NCBI RefSeq assembly: GCF_048773025.1 | Contig: NC_133554.1 | Location: 51,746,769-51,810,768, forward strand | Length of the DNA stretch: 64,000 bases | Direction of reading: 5' to 3' | Source: Camelus bactrianus | Taxonomy: Eukaryota > Chordata > Mammalia > Artiodactyla > Camelidae | Shown: in pieces, positions 32,661-44,556 of the stretch | Layout: the number at the start of each line of letters is the position of its first letter | How positions within the stretch are numbered: the first letter of the stretch is position 1 | Position numbers and translations under genes: made by a program | The notes under the pieces: generated by a model | The model's input: only the letters and a program-made list of their open reading frames with translations | Database searches by the model: none | Told to the model about the DNA's origin: nothing

Positions 32661-32916
32661 GATGCTGGGACCTGTTCTAGAACTTTGGAAGTGGCATGAG
32701 AAGAAAGGCACTCCTTTGAGAAATATTTGAGTCCTAAGGCCCAGACATAGTTTTAAATGAAATCTATAATCTATGACATTTATCTGACATGAAATACAGT
32801 CTAATAATTTGTTGCACACCAAACCAATGCTATTATCATTTAAGCTCTTACTTACCTGTTCCAAGATGCTGGACTCCACCACTGCCCCACCAGGCACGCT
32901 CACACATGTACATACT

Positions 32917-32920
<4 letters not shown>

Positions 32921-32959
<39 letters not shown>
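32921..32959. repeat. (CA)n dinucleotide microsatellite, 39 bp
   Basis: Nineteen uninterrupted CA units; a likely polymorphic marker. Confidence 0.95.
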
Positions 32960-32961
<2 letters not shown>

Positions 32962-32999
32962 GGCTGCATGCTCTTTATAATGCTCTGCTTCAAGGGTGC

Positions 33000-33260
33000 A
33001 GGCTGCTGATAATTACATCACCAATGAAGTAGCAAGATTCAATTTAAGGTCTAGGCACAGCTCTCATTAAGGTCACCTCAATTTGGGAAGTTAACAAAAA
33101 TGCTGGAGCGGAGATGGGAGAGGGAAAAAGGCAGAGGGGAGCTGACTTATCCTCGATGCTTCATTCCACTTTGAAAGTAAATACACTGGCCTGGAGCTCT
33201 ACGCTGTGAAGGAAGGGATGGGCAATTATTCAGTTACCGTGATCGCTGGGGACAGTGAAA
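33000..33260. promoter_or_regulatory. Candidate conserved enhancer-like block
   Basis: Repeat-free, with homeodomain TAATTA at 33010-33015, CAATTTAAGG near 33040, nuclear-receptor half-site AAGGTCA at 33069-33075, and ACCTCAATTTG directly after it. The texture resembles developmental enhancers. Conservation is untested. Confidence 0.35.
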
Positions 33261-33674
33261 CCAGATAATGCCCGCTGCGCGCCTCCCCCACCCGGTCCCC
33301 CCACCAGTGCACGTTGTTTTGTCTACACAGACATTTCCAAATATAGCCCAGGTATGTGGTTTCAGGAGTTGAGCAGCTACTACGGTTTGAGGTTTGTCTT
33401 TTGGTCCAATTTTGCAGAGCAGTGTCTCAGTAAATTAGAAAATCTAAGTGTCCTCTGTTTCGTGGAAGCTGTTGAACACCAGAGGGAGTTAAGGCTTTCC
33501 CTCAGCGGTGGGGGAGCCACATGTTTGGTTTTTAAAAGGCTCCCATGAAAAACTGCAACGGGAAAATAAATATTTTTTTTCTTAATGTTTAAGGTATATT
33601 GTGAATATAGAGAGCTGTTCATTGGGTAAAAATTCTACTGGTTTTCATTATTCTTTCTTTTCTTATTACTCTAG

Positions 33675-33764
33675 AAAAATGAAGAATGCAGTGGATGTAA
33701 AAACGATTTCCCCTGTTTTGAAGGAAATTTCCAACGTGCAGAAGTCCCTTCTTTCTTATTGCAA
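33675..33764 (+). other. Weak candidate 90-bp exon, product unknown
   Basis: A polypyrimidine tract with TTATTACTCTAG ends at 33674 and CAA|GTGAGT begins at 33765, bounding exactly 90 bp. The phase-0 frame is open for all 30 codons and begins KNEECSGCKNDFPCFEGNF, with four cysteines; a second frame is also open. I do not recognise the peptide. Splice-like pairs around 90 bp with an open frame occur by chance in intronic DNA, so this is only a candidate. Confidence 0.15.
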
Positions 33765-34734
33765 GTGAGTTTGCTTTCGGATTTAGGCAGAAAGACGAAA
33801 TTCCTCCCTTCTTTCTTTAATTTAAGCAGACTGTTCCTAAGTGCATTTTGAAAAAGGCGACAGAGGTAAAGCTAGGCCACGGTGGTGATACTGGCTCCAG
33901 GAAAAACAGTCTGATTTACACTTGAATGCAGTTATTTCAACTTTTCAAGTAATGTAATCTCAGGGAGACCTTGGTTCCAAAAATATGACAATGTATTAAG
34001 CAGAAAATCAAACTTCACAGGGTCACTTTATTTCCATTAAATTCCACTCTGAATATTGCAGAAGGCAACTTTTGGTTTTATTATTGTTAACTCCAAATAT
34101 AATAAATATTCGTCTCAATCTGAGTTGATTTATTATCATTTAAAATAGTAGACTATTTGAAGCTTTCACTATGTAGAAGATATCATAGGATTTGGTCCAA
34201 ACTACTGTTTTTTTTTTTTTTTTAATTTCTCTTTTGCTGAAAGCAGCTTGGTCGAAATTCTTAGAAAGCATATGTTATAGATATAACTTTTTTTGAGGAA
34301 ACAATAATAATTTGACTTGCAGTTATTAAAGAATGTATCATTGAAATGATAGATTTGTGGAAAACTATAATAATAATAAGACATGTGCAATTATTAAAGC
34401 AAATATTAGAGAATATTATCATTATATACTATCTATGTGTACTATTTCATATTTTGTTACTAACATTGAACTTTTCTTTTTCTAGCTTGTAGTTTCCCCA
34501 TGATTAGGCATTTTTTAATTGATATAACATCTTTCAATCAAGTACTGAAACGTGCTATCAAGACTCAATTTGAAAATACCTTTGGGTCTAGCCTACACAG
34601 GCCAATATTCTGTTATTCCTAAAATAATCAGTCAATTTCTTACACAAATGCAGTGGTGATTATCTCTAATATACCTAGAAAAGGTAAAGAGTATCTGAAC
34701 TCTGTTATCACCAGGAAGGAAACAGAATGGAGTG
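33765..34734. other. Unique AT-rich sequence
   Basis: A 17-T run lies at 34207-34223. No repeat family or gene is recognised. Confidence 0.4.
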
Positions 34735-34915
34735 TTAGGAGCCTGGAAGGTGTAGACCAAGGGTCTGGATTCGAATTCCAGCTCTCTGACTAATTATCTC
34801 TTTGACTTTGGCCAAGCTGCTCGGTAGGTTCACGTCCCATTATCTGTACCAAATTATTTTGACCTCTGTCATTTTTATCGACTGTTCACAGCAGAGTGAG
34901 ATCGTAAGAGTGTAA
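34735..34915 (+). mobile_element. MIR SINE, sense
   Basis: MIR landmarks appear in order: AGGGTCTGGATTCGAATTCCAGCTC territory with its B-box-like core, TCTCTTTGACTTTGGCCAAG, and CCCATTATCTGTACCAAATT. Confidence 0.75.
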
Positions 34916-35685
34916 GGATTATTGGAATTCACGATAGTAAATTCTTTGATCTGTGGCTGCCATACAATGTTCTGGAAGTCTGCCACCATTATTTTTTGTA
35001 TATTGGCTGATGCACATCCCTGTTGGTACTTTCGGAGGCGGGAGGGGAGAAAGGAGTGTGGGAGGCAGGAAGCTGAGATGGTGGTGTTTATTACTCTAAG
35101 AAGTATTTAAAAGAAAAGGTCAGTATCTGTCTCATTTTAATTAGATTATCTTAACTAGGTCAATGTGGAATCAGGGATGAGAAACAAATACTGAATCAAA
35201 AGCCTATCAAGAAGGTAGTGGGCCTCCCTCATTATACATGCTGAGTAAATGAAGGCAAATGAGTAAAGTCTCTTGGAAGTAAAAAAAAAAAAAAAGAAAA
35301 ATCTTGATGCAAAGAACCTCCTAGGATTTAAATACTTCATGTGTAAACCCTGATATCAGCTCAGTATTTATCACGTGTCATATTTGAAATATCTACACTA
35401 TTCCACTTGGCATCTTTCTAAAACCGTTGGAATTTACATTCAGAAAACATCTTTGCATTCAGCTTCAACGTCCTTTCAGCTCTCTCAGAAAAGGAGACAT
35501 GAGCCCAGAATGAACACAGCTTCAATGAAAGGTGTCACCATTCTCGCTGATGTAGACAAAAGAACCCTTTGCAGAATGTGCTTCTTAAGAGCTTCAGTGT
35601 TACAGATGTAGTGCCTTCAATTCAAATAAGGAGATGTTTATAGCAGTGAGCAAAAAATGTCAATGCTCATTACTTTGGGGGGGAA
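34916..35685. other. Unique non-coding sequence
   Basis: A short poly(A) run lies at 35281-35295. Nothing else is recognised. Confidence 0.4.
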
Positions 35686-36070
35686 AAAAGATATCTTTGC
35701 CAATGCTCTAGGCTTGAGGGTTAGCGAGCCTGCCATTTGATTGTCTTCAGTGTGCTGTATGAATTGCCTCCGAGGCTCTTTATCTTCCCTGGATGAGATT
35801 AATGTGAGCATACATCAACACGACAGCCTCGACCTTCTCTACTGAGCTTCCCTTAAGAGGATCACCTACCATGGGGAACAATAAAAGATAGCTGGAACTT
35901 TTTAAAAAAAAAAATGGGTAAGGGTGGGGAGAAAATCCATCTATTTCATCGCGAAACCTCAAATAAATAGATGACCCTGCTAGCAACGCTCTTGGAGCCC
36001 TGATGTGATACAAATTGATCGACGAATTTTCTCCCTGTAGAGAACTGTGACCGATTCAGCTCAAAACAGC
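35686..36070. promoter_or_regulatory. Candidate conserved non-coding block
   Basis: A repeat-free block with evenly mixed composition: GCCATTTGATTGTC near 35732, GATGAGATTAATGTGAGC near 35792 (homeodomain core), GAACAATAAAAG near 35876 (SOX-like), then an A-run and AAATTGATCGACG near 36010. The call rests on motif texture. Confidence 0.3.
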
Positions 36071-37014
36071 CAAAGACTGAGTTAAATCTCTTAAAATATC
36101 ACACCCTTGGTGCCTCGACCATTTTCCTTTGTTACTCTTTAATTTGAGACATTTGTCAAAGAAAGAAAATATACACCTTCTGGGAATCCCCTTGTGGAGT
36201 TACAAAGGATGCAAATCTGGCCTGAGATATGGCGAGCTTTCCAAGAATGTCAAAACTCACACTGTTGCTTTTCTCATTTATTGCCCAGTTTTTCAGCTGG
36301 CGTTGGGATATGCTCCCCAACGCCATCTGACAATGCTTTCCTTAATGGATATGTACCTAATATGAGGAACATTTGGACTACATGCTTTAGACACCCTTAG
36401 GATTACTGTTGAAACCAAAAGACTAATTTTTAATTCCCCAAATTATTTTTAAAAAGGTAGGTGAGGAGCAGGGAAGAAAACAAATAAGATCTTGGGCCTG
36501 TCATCAGAAAGAAGGAAGCTGGTGAAACTGTAAGGTCTTTGTGGGGGGGTCTGCAATTTTTATTATTTAGTCTGGGGGAGATTTGAGCCCTGAAAATTAG
36601 CAACAGAAATTGTCAAAAATGAAAACCTATGAAGAATATAATTTTCTTAATGACTTAACAAGAAAACAAAAATACCAGACAACATAAGATGCCAAAAGCT
36701 CATTCCCTTTTTAGTACTACATTTTAATTAAATGTCTTCATTCCAGTACTCTTTACCTAAAGAAATCCAGTGCCCAGATCACAGAATCTCCAGTTGCAAA
36801 TGGATCCTTTGGCCCTACTTCCCTATTTCACAGAAGAGGAAGATGTTGGCTAAATTACAGAGCTCTCAAATTACAGGAGATACTGAGAGATAAAGAATAA
36901 TTGTAAAATACTGGGGTGGCTATACTACTTCCAAGGCATGTGTGTCCACACGCGCACCCAATTCAAAGAGTAATTATTAAAATGCTACTGAGTGAAATGC
37001 ACAAAGTTGAAAGA
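36071..37014. other. Mostly unique sequence, possible weak MIR
   Basis: 36770-36890 has antisense-MIR-like words (TATTTCACAGAAGAGGAAGATG). Otherwise nothing is recognised. Confidence 0.35.
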
Positions 37015-37560
37015 CACTTTATCCTTCCCCTTCCAGGGACTTCGATAGGGGGGCTATGATATATACATGGAATTATGCCGTTAGAGCAGATAGAATGGTA
37101 CAAAGGAGGGAAAGCCATTTTCCACAGGGAGAGTCCAGGAAGGCTGTGTAGAGGATGTTATTTGAGATGGGCCATAAAACATGGGTAGTGTTTACATTTC
37201 AAAGACATTTTGTGAGAAGGAAAGGGAGCCCCTCCCCTTCCTCACTCATTCATTTATTTACTCTTGCACCCAACATCTATGAAGCAATGACAATAGAGGA
37301 GGCATTGTGTTTGATTCCAGACTATGAAATCAAATAAAGCAAGGCCTTTGCCCTCAGGAGGGAATACTTATTTGAAAAACAGCGAGGCGGTCAGTTCATC
37401 TGTATCACAAAATATGTGTAAAGGAATGGAGGACATAGAACAGGGAAGGTGGGCTGGGATCTGATCACGGAAGGGCTCGAATCCCAGCTTGTTTGTTATT
37501 TGACAGACAATGAGAAGGTACCTGAGCAGATTTCAGGTACAACTTGATCAACAAGCTGCC
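37015..37560 (-). mobile_element. LINE L2, antisense, two pieces
   Basis: The right piece starts with the L2 3'-end complement at about 37243 (CATTCATTTATTTACTC) and continues through GGCCTTTGCCCTCAGGAGG to TACCTGAGCAGATTTCAGG. The left piece (TCCAGGAAGGCTGTGTAGAG) matches a more internal L2 region, so a second copy or rearrangement is present. Confidence 0.55.
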
Positions 37561-37834
37561 TTAAGCAAAAGAGGCCAAGCAGCCATGAGCAGCACTGACA
37601 GATGAAAGTAAAGTAGATAAAACTTGAGGTGGAAAAAGGAAAGAAAAACTAACAAACGCACACAGGTTGATAGTGACTTGGTACCCCCATTTGCAAAGAC
37701 TAACTCAGATAATTCCCCTGAATTCTGGAGAACTGATATTTCTGCTGACATGGCTCTCCTGAAGGGTTTAAATACTTTAAAAGTGCAAATGTCTGAAATC
37801 TCAGGGAGACCAGAAGGACTAGATGGGGGGCAGT

Positions 37835-37945
37835 GGGGCCCAGAGTGGTAGAGGGACTTGTCCAAGGTCATAAAGTGAGTCAGAGGGGAGTCAGGAAAAG
37901 GCTCCATGAGTCACGGCTCCCAGCTTCTGTTCTGACCACGAGCTC
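37835..37945 (-). mobile_element. MIR SINE fragment, antisense
   Basis: GGGGCCCAGAGTGGTAGAGG, then ACTTGTCCAAGGTCATAAAG and GTCAGAGGGGAGTCAGG follow the MIR complement. Confidence 0.65.
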
Positions 37946-38399
37946 CTCCCTAGCAACAGAGGAGGACTCACCCTTGACGTAGCCAAATTGGCTCTCTCTC
38001 TGCATCTCTGGCCTCTGCTAATGGCAGGAACTATGTCCTGTTATGTTTCGTTCCACAGCCCAGAATAAGTTCCAAGGATTAATTTTGGGCTGGGTGGAGA
38101 AGTGGTGGCAATGAGGTGGTTCACCTTATAATACTGGACCACGGCCGCCCAGCGCAGGTAGCAGGGCCAGAGTTGGAAGTGGAGTCAGCAGATGTCAACA
38201 AGTCTGAAATGGGGGCCATTCTTAACACAGTCAAGAAAAGAAGACCAGGGGTCCCCTGGGTTGAGTGAGATGTTGAGGGTGTCTTCTCTTTATGAATAAA
38301 ACACTTCTCCTCTGGGACAGTCTATCAGGATGAGGAGTGAATATATTAAGATCAAGACGGTCTGAAGAGTTTGTTGATGTTGTCATGGATGCTCATAGT
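37946..38399. other. Unique sequence, nothing recognised
   Basis: A short CpG-bearing patch (CCACGGCCGCCCAGCG near 38138). No element is recognised. Confidence 0.4.
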
Positions 38400-38546
38400 T
38401 TGTTGGTTAAAAAATATATATGCTTGTTACCAGCTCCCCATCCCTGAGATTCTAATTTACCCTCTCTGGTAAGAGGATGGTTTTTACTGGGATTGTTTTA
38501 AACCTCCAAAGTCAACTCTGATACTTCCTCTGGATGGAAACCACTG
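38400..38546. mobile_element. hAT-Charlie DNA transposon remnant (MER20-like)
   Basis: GCTTGTTACCAGCTCCCCATC, GAGATTCTAATTTACC and a right end GGAAACCACTG match the same short hAT group as the element at 14.2 kb, with more divergence. Confidence 0.5.
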
Positions 38547-38984
38547 TTTTAAAATGACAGATTTATGGTATGGGCTTAAGTATTCAATTTTATTTCTTTT
38601 TAAAAAGTGACTTTTCCTTGCCTTTATTCCTCCTTCAGGTCTTAGAATCTTCTTTCCCTGTTAGTCATGTGTGGTTCATTGAAATTATTGTTAAAATTTA
38701 ATTTTAATGTAATTTTTAATGCACGATATTAAAAACATATTTCTGGTCTTTAATTGTATAGAAATAGAAGTACTCCTTGTACAGATGTGTAGGAATTCCA
38801 TGTAGTTTCAAGGTAAAGGTATATTTACAAGCGTCTGGGAGAAATGAGTAATAATACCTTTTTCTTATGAAAATATCAATGTGGGGAAGCCAGTGTACTC
38901 AATAATTCTTTATAGTGGAGGGTGTAGTATGCCACTTTTTATACTTGCACGGACTAAATATTGCATTAAAAATTAAATTTCATT

Positions 38985-39318
38985 TAGTTAGAGAATATAC
39001 GTGCTCAAAAATTCAATCAAAACCATGAAAAGCTAAACTGTATTGTTGAGGGGTGTAGCAGAAGTGATAAAAATATAAATACATGCAAAACCTATTATCA
39101 CAAAAGTCAGGATAGTCTTACCTTAGGGGTCGGGTTGGGAGTAACTTTTGTTTAGAGAGGGCACACGGGCAGGGCGCGTTCTAGGGGCTGGCAATGTTCC
39201 ATTTTTTGACCTAGGTGGTGGTTAACCAGCTGTTTGCTTTATTATATTGTTAAACCGTCCAACTATGTTTTATGCAGTTTTCTGTGTGTATGTTATAATT
39301 CACAATAAAAAGCTGAAT
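38985..39318 (+). mobile_element. LINE-1 3' UTR (L1M-type), sense
   Basis: It ends in the diagnostic L1M terminus: GGGGCTGGCAATGTTCC, TTTTTTGACCTAGGTGGTGG, TTCTGTGTGTATGTTATAATTC and CAATAAAAAGC. Confidence 0.75.
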
Positions 39319-40190
39319 GGTACTAGAGGATTCTATAATGAATAACAGCTGTTTCTTGTTCCACTTGTCCTCGTCTTTAATTTCTATTCAACAGATGAAG
39401 CCACTCGAGCTGTTTCTAATGGTATTGACCTTCATATTGCCAAGGAAAATGCTTATATATCTATTTTTAATAGTAAAAAAAAAATCTTGCATATATTTTC
39501 GCTTTTCTTTATAGCTGACGGAGAAATAACTCGGGTACTCATTACAGACACAGGCATGGGTGGACCCTTCTTCCCCCTCCCTTCTGCTCCCCCAATTTTT
39601 GGGTTAAATTTTGGTTAAATTAATATTCAGGGCACATCTTTTTATGACTAGGTGTATTTTGTCTATAGCTGAGCCACCCAGTACTTTGCGGTACTTGCAT
39701 TTCATTCTGTTGTGTGCATTTCTGTGTTCTCAAGACAGTTAATAGTTGCCTCTGTCTTGTTTTTCTTTGCATGCTGTCTGATGGAGCCATAACTTCCTAG
39801 GCTTCAAAGATTTCCAAAGAAGAACAGTAAAACTTCTCTCAGTATATTATTCTAACATTAGATAGTTTGTTCATTTGGGGTGGGGTGTATATGTTTGTGG
39901 GTGTTTTGTTTTTTGTTTTGTTGTATCTTCTTCCTGCTGCCTCCGCCTGCACGTGGTATTGCCTAGGTTGGATGCACCAGCTGTCTTCCTAAAACTCCTC
40001 CTTAATATCCTAGGGGTTGTCTTCACTGCTTTCCTATTTCATAACGCCTACAAACCCCTCTTTTATGGATTACTACCTCAGAGAATGACGCCAGGAACTT
40101 CCTGAAAAAAGACGTATGGCAGGTAATTTTTTTGAGAGTTGGCAGGTCTGAAAATAATGCGATTCTACTATTACATCTCCTGATGGTTTG
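39319..40190. other. Unique non-coding sequence
   Basis: AT-rich with a T/G-rich patch near 39870-39930. No element is recognised. Confidence 0.4.
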
Positions 40191-40650
40191 GCTCGGGTCA
40201 AAACTATAGTTTTAGAATTATTTTCCCAGAATTTTGAAGGCACATTTATTCTGTATTCTAGCTCCCACTAATCCCATTCATAGTTTTTCATTCATGTGCC
40301 TTATGCGTGCTTTTTTCCTGAAACGTTTTTTAAGATGTTTTCTTTGTTTTTGGCATCCTAAAATTTTATTATGAGGCATCTTGATGTGGATTTTTGTTCT
40401 TTTAGTTAGAATACAGGACACAAGGTGATGTCTTTTAATCTAGAAACACATGCTTTTCAATTCTGTGCGAAGCTGTTCTACACACGTGTGATACTTTTTC
40501 TCTTTTCTTCTCCCCTAGTTCTCTAACTCCCTGGTCAACTTTTCGTTTTCCTCTTTCCTCCTCGTTTTCTTCCCTTTGTTTTTTATCCTCTAGTTATTCA
40601 GTGAATTTTCAATGATTCTATTAAATTTTTCATTTCTCCCTTTCCATTTC
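40191..40650. mobile_element. Probable ancient interspersed repeat, family uncertain
   Basis: TTTTATTATGAGGCATCTTG ATGTGGATTTTTGTTC-type text and the following T/C-rich stretch resemble a common old mammalian repeat, possibly the 5' part of an L1M. I cannot name it firmly. Confidence 0.3.
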
Positions 40651-40699
40651 CCTCTCTTCTCTACACAGAGGTATAATACGCGTTTACAAAAGATTGATC

Positions 40700-41235
40700 C
40701 GGTGGCGCACTCCTGGTTTAAGACACATCTGCATGTTCGCCTTAAGATAAAAATAAGACCCCTTAGCATGTCTTGATGGCCTGGCTCCTGCCTGCCACCG
40801 TAGTTCACTGTGTTACCACTGCCCAGAAGAGTCAACACACAGCCCAGGCCTTTGGATGCGCTCTGTTCCCCTTCACCTCGCTGGCTAGTCTTTGCTCTGA
40901 TAGTGCTATCTCTATCCTTTTTCAGGTGAATTACTACTCATTAATTCTGCTGTGGATGCATATTCTTCTCCAAAGGGTTTTCCAAGACGCTGCCCTTCGG
41001 CAATACGACCTTCCCATCTGGTTTCAGTGTTCCTGCTAAGGACGTCCTAGCACAGCGTACCTCTCCCTTCAAAGCATTTATCCCACTGTATTATCATTGT
41101 TTAATCATCTTCCCTCTGAGATCTACTGTGTGCTGCACTTGGTAAGAATCATGTCTGTGTCGTTTACACTGTGTTACCACAACTTACCAAGTTCGTGGGT
41201 TATAGTCTGGACTCGGTATTCATTGAATGGATAAA
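40700..41235 (+). mobile_element. LINE L2, sense, to the 3' end
   Basis: L2 landmarks appear in order: CTTGATGGCCTGGCTCCTGC, GCCCAGGCCTTTGGATGCGC, TTCTCCAAAGGGTTTTCCAAG, then CTGTGTGCTGCACTTGGTAAG and a terminal TATTCATTGAATGGATAAA. Confidence 0.75.
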
Positions 41236-41261
41236 GGGATCATAATTTTTTTTCATGTACT

Positions 41262-41475
41262 GACGTATGTATTGACTGCTCACAATGTTCCATGCATCAT
41301 GTTAACTTCCCTACATGCATTCACTCATACAACCACCACAAAGCCCCAGTGAGCTTGGTCCCACTGTTATCCCTTTTTCAGAGACAGGAAAATTGAGGTT
41401 AAGTGGGAATTAAGCTACGGATCTGAACTTAGATGTTCTGGTTTTCCAGACCTTCCACCTATAACCCCTCAGAAT
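41262..41475 (-). mobile_element. MIR SINE, antisense, nearly full length
   Basis: GTATTGACTGCTCACAATG, TACATGCATTCACTCATAC, AGAGACAGGAAAATTGAGG, TTAAGTGGGAATTAAGC and GATCTGAACTTAGATGTTC follow the MIR complement. Confidence 0.8.
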
Positions 41476-42164
41476 AAACACATAAATGAGTGTAGGCAAT
41501 GAAACACTTAATCCAGCCTTTCAGAAAGGTCAAATAATTCTTAAATTCTTTTCATAGATATGGAATTGAATAGAAAATGATCTGACTTCTGTACATTTCG
41601 GTAAAATGTTTTCTAAGATCATTATTCATTCTAGACATAAAAACCTTACACAAATGTCAATCTTTTCAATCTCTCAAAAAAAGAACTTCCCAGACTACTT
41701 CAAAAGTTTAGCTAAGTAAAAGCATTCCCTTTATGTTAAAAGATAAAAATTAAACTAGTTATGTCTTTTTCAAATGGATAAGAAGAATATATATTTCAAA
41801 TCTATTTTAAAACCACCTTTAAAAATACCCAAACATCAAATCTTAAGCATGCTAGTGCGTAACCCAAATGGAAGACTTGGGTTTAGGCAGTTTAAGGAGT
41901 TGAATGTGAAGGCTTTTGTTACTGCATGTAGGGTGGGCGGATGCAAGATGCAGGTAGGGTAAGATGAAAAACACTTGTGTCTTATCTCAGGAGTACATTT
42001 TTTAAATGTTTGTTTTAGTTTTTAAAAATACTCACTCTCCCTCTCATACGAAACTAGCAAAAGAGACAAAGGCATGCCATTGAAATAGCTTTAGGGCATT
42101 TTACAAACCATAGCTTTATGCACGGATGAGAAGGTTGAGGAAAAGCTACAAATATCCATTTTAT
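41476..42164. other. Unique AT-rich sequence
   Basis: No element is recognised. Confidence 0.4.
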
Positions 42165-42360
42165 TTCTGGACAAGGCCAACTTCATGGCTGGGCAACTTG
42201 TTCCATCCACAGGGCCCTGCACTTAGAAGGGTCACATGCTTGCTTTAATGTTCTGATGTTGCTATCTTGAAATTCATAGTAATTTTTGCATAAGAGGCCC
42301 ACATTTTTACTTTTCAGTGGGCCCCACACAACTTCGATAGCTTGTCCCTGGAAAGATGTT
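42165..42360. mobile_element. Ancient interspersed repeat, probably a DNA transposon remnant
   Basis: CAGGGCCCTGCACTTAGAAGG, ATCTTGAAATTCATAGTAATTTTTGCA-like text and CAGTGGGCCCCACACAAC match a recurrent old mammalian repeat, but I cannot name its family. Confidence 0.4.
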
Positions 42361-42530
42361 CCTTTGCATCAGAGGAAGTTGTGGTTGAATGGTCACAGCA
42401 AGGACCGGTGGAACTGGAATCACCAGGTTTAAGCACCAGCTCTGTTAAAAAAAAAAAATCTATGACCTCCCGTAAATCACTCAGCATGTTCCCTTGTTAA
42501 TCCATTTGGACTTCATAATGGCTCTGCTAT
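42361..42530 (+). mobile_element. MIR SINE, sense, interrupted by an A-run
   Basis: AACTGGAATCACCAGGTTTAAGCACCAGCTC-type MIR core is interrupted by a 12-A run near 42448, then CTATGACCTCCCGTAAATCAC continues the element. Confidence 0.55.
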
Positions 42531-42809
42531 CTGTTTCTTTCCATTTGTTAATTCATGGCTTCATCGTCAACTCTTGACTAAAAATTTTCAGCGGTCTTTT
42601 AATTTATCTTGCTATCTTTGATTTCTCCTGACTCAATTTGCTTTTTGAACTGCTACATTTATATACAAGATTAATTCCCTTTTCCAGAAAAAATGCCCAC
42701 GTGTCTGTGTCTGTGCCCATTCCGTTCTTCGTCTTTCTAGATATCTTTCTAGCTCTTCTCTGATGCATCTTCAGGTTGCGATTCTTGCTCACTGCGCCAA
42801 ATAGGAATC

Positions 42810-43090
42810 TTCTAGTTACAGATGAAACAAAAAAATCAACCCAAGCTGGTTGAAGAGGAAAGGAGGGGATTATTGGTCTGTAATAATGAAAAGTCCACAG
42901 ATAGCTCCTTGTTTCAAGTATAGCTGAATTCAGGACACAGAAGGGTACTGTCACCCATGATCTCAGCATTTAAGAGCATGTCTTATGCTGTGTTGGTTCA
43001 TTTTCAAGCTACTTGTGACTCCAGTAGGCCCAAGCTCGTATCACTATGCAACCAGATTCCAGTGGCCACAGATCCTGCTTTTTTCAAAAT
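42810..43090. mobile_element. Probable ancient interspersed repeat, family uncertain
   Basis: AAGCTGGTTGAAGAGGAAAG, GGGATTATTGGTCTGTAA, GTATAGCTGAATTCAGG and GTGTTGGTTCATTTTCAAGC resemble a common old mammalian repeat, and a related copy may lie at about 43655-43850. The family is not assigned. Confidence 0.35.
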
Positions 43091-43654
43091 AGTGCTAATA
43101 AATGCCTAGGTTTTATGATATTTACCAACCTGAGACTGATTAAGCAATGGGATTTTTCAATTGATTTTGTCTATAGTCACGTCCTCCCTCCTGAACACTG
43201 GAGTGTCATTACTTCTACCTGAATCACGTAGATAAGAATCACAGGGGTCGGGGGGACCCACTTCACTCTTAACAGTACTTTTGTCACAAGAAGAAGCAAT
43301 TTGACATTGAGATGATCCTGTTTCATAACCACGTAGGTTGCTATATATGGAAACACTGCTTACTTGCTGACTGAGAGTCCTTTCTCTAAGTTCTGAAATC
43401 CTCATGCCCATTCTAGCCAGACTGGCCACTCCCATGGGGTCACCTCGGCCTCCCCAGGGTCTATCAGTTAAAGGGCTAGTGACTAGCACACCAGAGGGTC
43501 CCTAAGACTCTGCTCCCACTCCAGGGTCAGTGTTCATTCAGCTTGATTGGTAGCTGTGCCTTACTGGTTGTTTTATATTTTTACAAGACCTCTGACATCA
43601 TCTTTAGGAAAAATGGAACTTTTAGGGATAGTGTTTTAGGACTAAATTTGATAG

Positions 43655-43850
43655 CAAATGTCAGAAAACCCAATTGTCAATGGATTAAACAAAATAGAGG
43701 CTTCTTTCTTATTCACATAAAAGTAGAGGTTGAACAACCTGGGGCTGGCTTGGCAGCTTCTGAAATACTGAAGACTCCAGCTTTTTCTGTTGTGCAGTTC
43801 TGCCGTTTTTCATACCATACTATTAGCGTGTGACCCAGGATCTTTCTCGA
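43655..43850. mobile_element. Probable ancient interspersed repeat, related to the one at 42.8 kb
   Basis: CAATGGATTAAACAAAATAG, CTTATTCACATAAAAGTAGAGG and CTGGGGCTGGCTTGGCAGC resemble the same repeat type in the same orientation. Confidence 0.35.
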
Positions 43851-44556
43851 GCCCCAAATGTTATTTTTGCATTCCATACAGTATGAAGATTAGAAAAAGC
43901 AGCAGAGGGCACTCCTCCCCTCCTCCCCCACTAAATGATGCCTCTTAGACACCATCGTGTCTCCTAGACATCGTAGACACTATTTCTCTTGTATCCCATT
44001 GGTTGGGACTTAATCACTGCATGTAGTTCCAAGGGAGAATGTAATTGTAGTTATTATTTCAGGGACCCATATGCCTAGATAAATAGTAAGATGCTGTTAT
44101 TGTAGAAGGAAACAAAAATCCCAGGTATGAAGAGATAACTAGAAATCTCAACCACAGCTAATCATTTCATAGCCTTTGAATTATCAGGGGGAAAGGAGCT
44201 TAGGAAGGAAGACAATTCTTCAAGAAAAGTTTGATGGGAGATTGGAACCACAGACCACTCCCTCCGCCAAAGAGGGGAAGAAAAGACTCTTAGTTTATAC
44301 CCCAAACTGAGGATGAGGAACCATCTAGAAACCATGACTTTTATTCTGAAAGGAGAAGGGCTCTCTTCTCAACCCTATTTTCCATACCTCCGTCCAATGT
44401 GGGTGTTTTTCTTTCTGCTTGATCTCAACCACATATGGCACATGAAACACAAGCAGGGATTGTGTATGTTCAAGCCTCTGACTCCTCTGGCTAATACTTG
44501 TCTGTCTCTTCCCCAAACTCTTAAAACACTTATAGTTTATATGAAGCAATACAATT
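43851..44556. other. Unique non-coding sequence
   Basis: No element or gene is recognised. The duplicated word ACACCATCGTGTCTCCTAGACATCGTAGACAC-like near 43950 is a minor local repeat. Confidence 0.4.

Noticed and set aside
36541-36600. G-run near 36541 as a possible G-quadruplex
   Set aside because: Only one G-run of seven (GTGGGGGGGTC) with no further G-tracts at suitable spacing.
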